Below, piece after piece: positions 13,601-15,686 of a DNA stretch of 15,686 nucleotides (position 1 is its first letter; the number at the start of each line of letters is the position of its first letter). Source of the stretch: an uncultured bacterium (GTDB taxonomy: Bacteria > Eisenbacteria > RBG-16-71-46 > CAIMUX01); contig CAMPIC010000015.1 in assembly GCA_946886185.1 (NCBI GenBank), positions 1 through 15,686 on the forward strand, read 5' to 3'. The translations under genes and the position numbers were made by a program. The notes beneath the pieces were generated by a model, which worked only from the letters and a program-made list of their open reading frames with translations, did no database searches and was not told the origin of the DNA.

Positions 13601-15494
13601 GACCCGGCAAGCGCACGTCGGCTCCGAAACGGAGCGTGGAGAGAGCCGCGGCGAGATCGACCTGACCCGACGCGCGCACGGAATAGGGAGCATCGTCGCG
13701 CCAGGAAGCGCGAAGGCTGTCGAGCTCTCCCGGCGTCAGCGTGAGCGCGAGTTGCAGTGCCTCCGGAAAGCGATTCCATTCGGCTCGCAGGGTGAACGGT
13801 CCACTCGCGCCCCGCGCGAGTCGGCCGTCGGCGGCAATGTCCCCGAGCGCGCCGTTGATGCGAAGCCCTTGCACGTGGAACGAGTTTCCGTCGCGGGAGA
13901 TCGTGATGCGCGCTGCATCCTGCTGCAGATTCCGGAGCGGAACGTCGGTCGCCTCGGGAACTCGCGAGCCCAGCAACGAGACCGCGATCGGATCGAGCCG
14001 GATCGGGACCAGCGCGCTGGCCGTGCCCGTCTCCGCGACGCGATTCATCGCCGCGAGGTCAACCAGCGCCGTCGTCTCCGCGAGCAGCTCGCGCGCGCCC
14101 GCCAGAATCCTCGCCTGCGCGGCCGAACTGTCGGCTTGCGCCTGCAGCGCGATCGAGGAACGTCCCAGCCCTTCGAGAACCGCCTCCCCTTCGAGCATCG
14201 CCGTGGCTTGCCAGCGGCCCTCCACGCGTGCGCCCGCCGCGAACACCTCAGCGGAAAGGCTTTCCGGTGCGCTCCAGGACGGATCGATCCGGCTCAGGAA
14301 CTCGCCGCCTCGCGCTCTCGCTTCGATCTGCACTTCATCGCGGCCAGGCGTGTGAAGGCCATTTCCTTCCACGGTCAGATCGGCAAGCTGCAAGCGCATC
14401 GATTCCAGGGTGAGCTGGTTCTCGTCCAGGCGCGCTCGGATCGTTCCCGAGTCGACCCATTCTCCCGGCTCGAGCTCCAGATGGAGATTGCCCGCGAGCG
14501 GAGCCGGAAGTTGGAACGCGCCGTCCACCCGGAGCGCAATGGCAGGAATCTCGCGCTCCTCCGTCGAAACGGAATCGGAAAACCAACCGCGCCACACTCG
14601 GGAAGAAGGGGTGTGCAAACGCCCCTCGAACCGCGTCAGGATGCCTCCCGCTTCTCGCCGTTCCATCGTCCCCGTGAGATGGATCTCTGCGCTCTCTCCA
14701 TCGACCGGCGGATCGGATCGTCCCACTTCGAGATCGAGATGGAACGCGCCCGCCCGCGTCGGCACCATGCGAAAGCTCACTGGAACGTCGTCGCCGACCC
14801 ATCCCGCTCCGCGCCCGGTCGCGCGCGCGGAGTCGTACTCCACGAGCACGCGCAGCGAGTCGATGCGAACATCTCCCATCCGCCCGCGGAGCGCGTCGAC
14901 ACGGACCTCCGGCGAAGCGCCCTGAAGCGCGACCATCCCGCCCGCCAGCATCGCCCCTTCGATCGCCACCGAATCGGAGATGGCGACGCGCGAGACTTCG
15001 AGATGCGCCTGGCCGATCTCGATCGATGGAATGCCGGGAAGCGATCCGGGTCGCGGAAACCCAGCCGCGGTCGTGTCCGGGGGCACCAGGATCGTGTCCG
15101 GATCATCGCTCTCGAATGCGGACTGCATCGCGGCGACGTCGACGAGGCGACCGGAGGCGTCGATCGAGTGCGCGATCACGTCTTTCCGAATCAGCGCTCC
15201 CAGGTCCACCTCGAGCAGGACGTGATCGAGATCGGCGAGCGTGTCTCCCTCGTTCGTCCAGAGCAGCTCGCGCAGCTCGAGCCGGCCGGGCCGAGGCCAA
15301 CGCGCCGACTCGATTTCCAGCTCTCCGGGAAGCGCGCTCCTGGACCGTTCGAGGACGATCCCGAGCAACCGATCGCGCACGGGGGGTAGGATGAAGAGGA
15401 TCAGCACCACGAGGACGAGCCCGAACAGCGAACCCGCGAGGACGATGAGAGCGCGCCCCAAGCGATGCCATCTCCTCGTCGACGCCCCGTTCAT
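10629..15494 (-). CDS. tamB: TamB-family translocation and assembly module protein
   Basis: A 1621-residue envelope protein anchored in the inner membrane by one N-terminal helix (about 13-37, after RRWHRLGR). A very long β-repeat body spans the periplasm; TamB-like proteins form a hydrophobic groove and work with an Omp85 partner in outer-membrane protein assembly or lipid transport. The C-terminal TamB domain (former DUF490) is clear: LRGEYRLLGRVFEVEQGTV, LNPALDLSLTTRVEG, GDILSYLVLGR, and a last segment KYLSPRILLKYEQELG ending in TWQRDY. The start at 15494 is chosen because residues upstream in this frame only shadow the Omp85 gene; its nearest SD-like AGGA lies 13 bases away, longer than usual. 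Residues about 1022-1097 are an Ala/Gly/Ser/Asp/Glu-rich disordered insert. The Omp85 gene ends 43 bp upstream on the same strand, the tamA-tamB arrangement. Confidence 0.93.
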   Translation of the reverse strand: MNGASTRRWHRLGRALIVLAGSLFGLVLVVLILFILPPVRDRLLGIVLERSRSALPGELEIESARWPRPGRLELRELLWTNEGDTLADLDHVLLEVDLGALIRKDVIAHSIDASGRLVDVAAMQSAFESDDPDTILVPPDTTAAGFPRPGSLPGIPSIEIGQAHLEVSRVAISDSVAIEGAMLAGGMVALQGASPEVRVDALRGRMGDVRIDSLRVLVEYDSARATGRGAGWVGDDVPVSFRMVPTRAGAFHLDLEVGRSDPPVDGESAEIHLTGTMERREAGGILTRFEGRLHTPSSRVWRGWFSDSVSTEEREIPAIALRVDGAFQLPAPLAGNLHLELEPGEWVDSGTIRARLDENQLTLESMRLQLADLTVEGNGLHTPGRDEVQIEARARGGEFLSRIDPSWSAPESLSAEVFAAGARVEGRWQATAMLEGEAVLEGLGRSSIALQAQADSSAAQARILAGARELLAETTALVDLAAMNRVAETGTASALVPIRLDPIAVSLLGSRVPEATDVPLRNLQQDAARITISRDGNSFHVQGLRINGALGDIAADGRLARGASGPFTLRAEWNRFPEALQLALTLTPGELDSLRASWRDDAPYSVRASGQVDLAAALSTLRFGADVRLPGPRALAPLLDQIPPARLASMEPLTGRIQAVALGGNRRGTRARLDLGSEGWIDRVVADLRVHESDVGSIVEVDSADVWIPGGNVHLTGTMAGSERDFFGFIAINEPTILQRFGIEEVSSLRLEANAELHQGQDGTRLTADATAATTTTSLTVPHAAIEFEWDRPPDQSIDSTGVLRATLEFAEGLAIGSTYFDSAMVRLEGDDALRSGQVNARGVGQEITVSFLGDVGHEGPVWNAQVQQLETMYRGVDLAAVQPFTFVLRPENDIELRGFEMRGSAGVISMEGRISEEAANLVASGDLTLPETVVPVALPRGTWPDHLRFDVSTTDVDSARVLIHATGLTLGDREDLSLYTQARFGAGGATADLLLGTESAVESMLEPEDERGLFEALGLIDAAVDSASAAAGGDAEEARAADGTPAAGNDDGSAASSESEGTADRRGATVGSEAPRDGGSLAQQSQRAREEEIGLSDSRHREWVRIAGDSTLALPDDILARGTAFAPLRVRVSPFQAVMDSGDLRVDLQIEEVPIPTTRADRFLLADGVLTARGTAGSPRGEFRGEIAFRDWEEMEDYHAELFSSFGPDSGLVAQARVLDRDEQVLTADAVVPADLTVYPFAFTPRAGEDASARLDAPSLDLSRFTALLPPRYSMAGDLSIEAQASGAASDPAMTGSIKGRDMEVELADGSRAIGRTDLELSGSALRPRVTGRIDLENGILVIPDQSREILPAEGSALLWDEQRVLGDDGFMGPPDLRRPPRAIEPNLDVRVVIPGGLWIRGEGLDVELGGELTVRTQEMLIIEGDLKALRGEYRLLGRVFEVEQGTVQFYGEDELNPALDLSLTTRVEGILFRVSLFGTVHEPELVLSSEPSMAEGDILSYLVLGRSVDDLDQNQVGLVKSRATDIAAVFGTTQLEGELERRLGFDMVSIREGSGPEQGSALVLGKYLSPRILLKYEQELGSANNFFFNLEYLLTRAVRLETLAGEEQSGIEVTWQRDY

Positions 15495-15523
15495 CGCGCT
15501 CGCGCTTTCCTGAAGTCGATCAT
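15491..15523 (-). CDS. Putative 10-codon leader ORF coupled to tamB
   Basis: ATG at 15523 follows AGGAG with a 6-base spacing, the best SD in the Omp85-tamB gap. It would encode MIDFRKARAR, and its TGA overlaps the tamB start as ATGA (15494-15491), the classic arrangement for translational coupling. It is not in frame with tamB, so it cannot simply extend it unless a base is missing in the assembly. It is either a real coupling leader, a chance ORF, or the frameshifted true N-terminus of TamB. No homology can be judged at this length. Confidence 0.35.
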   Translation of the reverse strand: MIDFRKARAR

Positions 15524-15537
15524 GCCGAGCTCCTGCT

Positions 15538-15686
15538 TCAGAACGGATGCCCGATTGCCAGATGGAAGACCGTCTTGGGCTGATCGGGGATGATGTCGGT
15601 GAGACGAGTACCCACATCTCCGCGGATCGGTCCAATCGGGGTGACGAAACCGATCCCCCCGCCCACCGCGACTTCCAGCTCACTCA
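15538..15686 (-). CDS. Omp85/BamA-TamA family outer-membrane β-barrel protein, C-terminal 48 codons only
   Basis: Only the end of the gene is in the window; its start lies beyond the right edge. The 48 visible codons read as the last β-strands of an Omp85 barrel: VGGGIGFVTPIGPIRGDVG, a short loop (TRLTDIIPDQPK), then a final strand VFHLAIGHPF ending in Phe, the C-terminal signal recognised by the BAM machinery. Glycine-rich strands with PIGPIRGD close to the end are characteristic of BamA and TamA. Because tamB follows 43 bp downstream on the same strand, a TamA-like role (outer-membrane partner of TamB) is favoured, but BamA cannot be excluded without the POTRA domains. Confidence 0.85.
   Translation of the reverse strand, partial: SELEVAVGGGIGFVTPIGPIRGDVGTRLTDIIPDQPKTVFHLAIGHPF

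Noticed and set aside
12600..15389. 929-codon open frame on the plus strand opposite tamB
   Set aside because: Its product is Arg/His-rich with no domain or signal, while the minus strand encodes a clear TamB. Long antisense frames are expected in GC-rich DNA.
15495..15683. 63-residue N-terminal extension of TamB
   Set aside because: It overlaps the Omp85 C-terminus out of frame, and the TamB membrane anchor needs only the ATG at 15494.
1..15686. CRISPR arrays, tRNA or rRNA genes, insertion sequences, attachment sites, phage or defence genes
   Set aside because: I looked for spaced direct repeats, tRNA-like cloverleafs with CCA ends, terminal inverted repeats with target duplications, and transposase or nuclease motifs, and saw none.

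Overview
The window is GC-rich, gene-dense chromosomal DNA from a Gram-negative (diderm) bacterium. The evidence for an outer membrane is the C-terminus of an Omp85/BamA-type β-barrel, a full-length TamB translocation protein and a type II lipoprotein signal. Codon use, GTG starts, the S9D peptidase and the abundance of TPR proteins fit an uncultured lineage such as Candidatus Eisenbacteria, Gemmatimonadota or a deltaproteobacterial group. This placement is inference: no rRNA or other marker gene is present.

Layout, left to right. (1) Positions 1-2812, minus strand: a thioredoxin-fold CNHC redoxin, then 19 bp later an exported S9D-type (glutamyl-endopeptidase-like) serine peptidase that runs off the left edge. 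(2) Positions 2925/2961-4592, plus strand: the only plus-strand gene, a multi-membrane GT-C-like protein with three C-terminal TPRs, resembling eukaryotic TMTC proteins. It diverges from the redoxin operon and converges, 9 bp apart, on the next gene. (3) Positions 4602-8682, minus strand: a hybrid sensor histidine kinase (HAMP, GAF, HisKA, HATPase, REC) followed 28 bp later by an exported TPR protein. (4) Positions 8942-9196, minus strand: a small S4 RNA-binding protein. (5) Positions 9427-10323, minus strand: a fibronectin-III lipoprotein with its own SD and a strong intrinsic terminator. (6) Positions 10629-15686, minus strand: an Omp85 protein (C-terminus only) followed by TamB, a TamA/TamB-like outer-membrane assembly pair.

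The common theme is the cell envelope: assembly of outer-membrane proteins (Omp85/TamB), membrane glycosyl transfer (TMTC-like), exported proteolysis, a surface lipoprotein and an envelope-sensing kinase. I see no CRISPR array, tRNA, rRNA, insertion sequence, integrase, phage gene or toxin-antitoxin pair. I did not find a clearly new multi-gene system. The points most worth checking are the TMTC-like protein, the kinase/TPR pair with tandem palindromes upstream, and a 10-codon ORF that appears to feed ribosomes into the TamB start.
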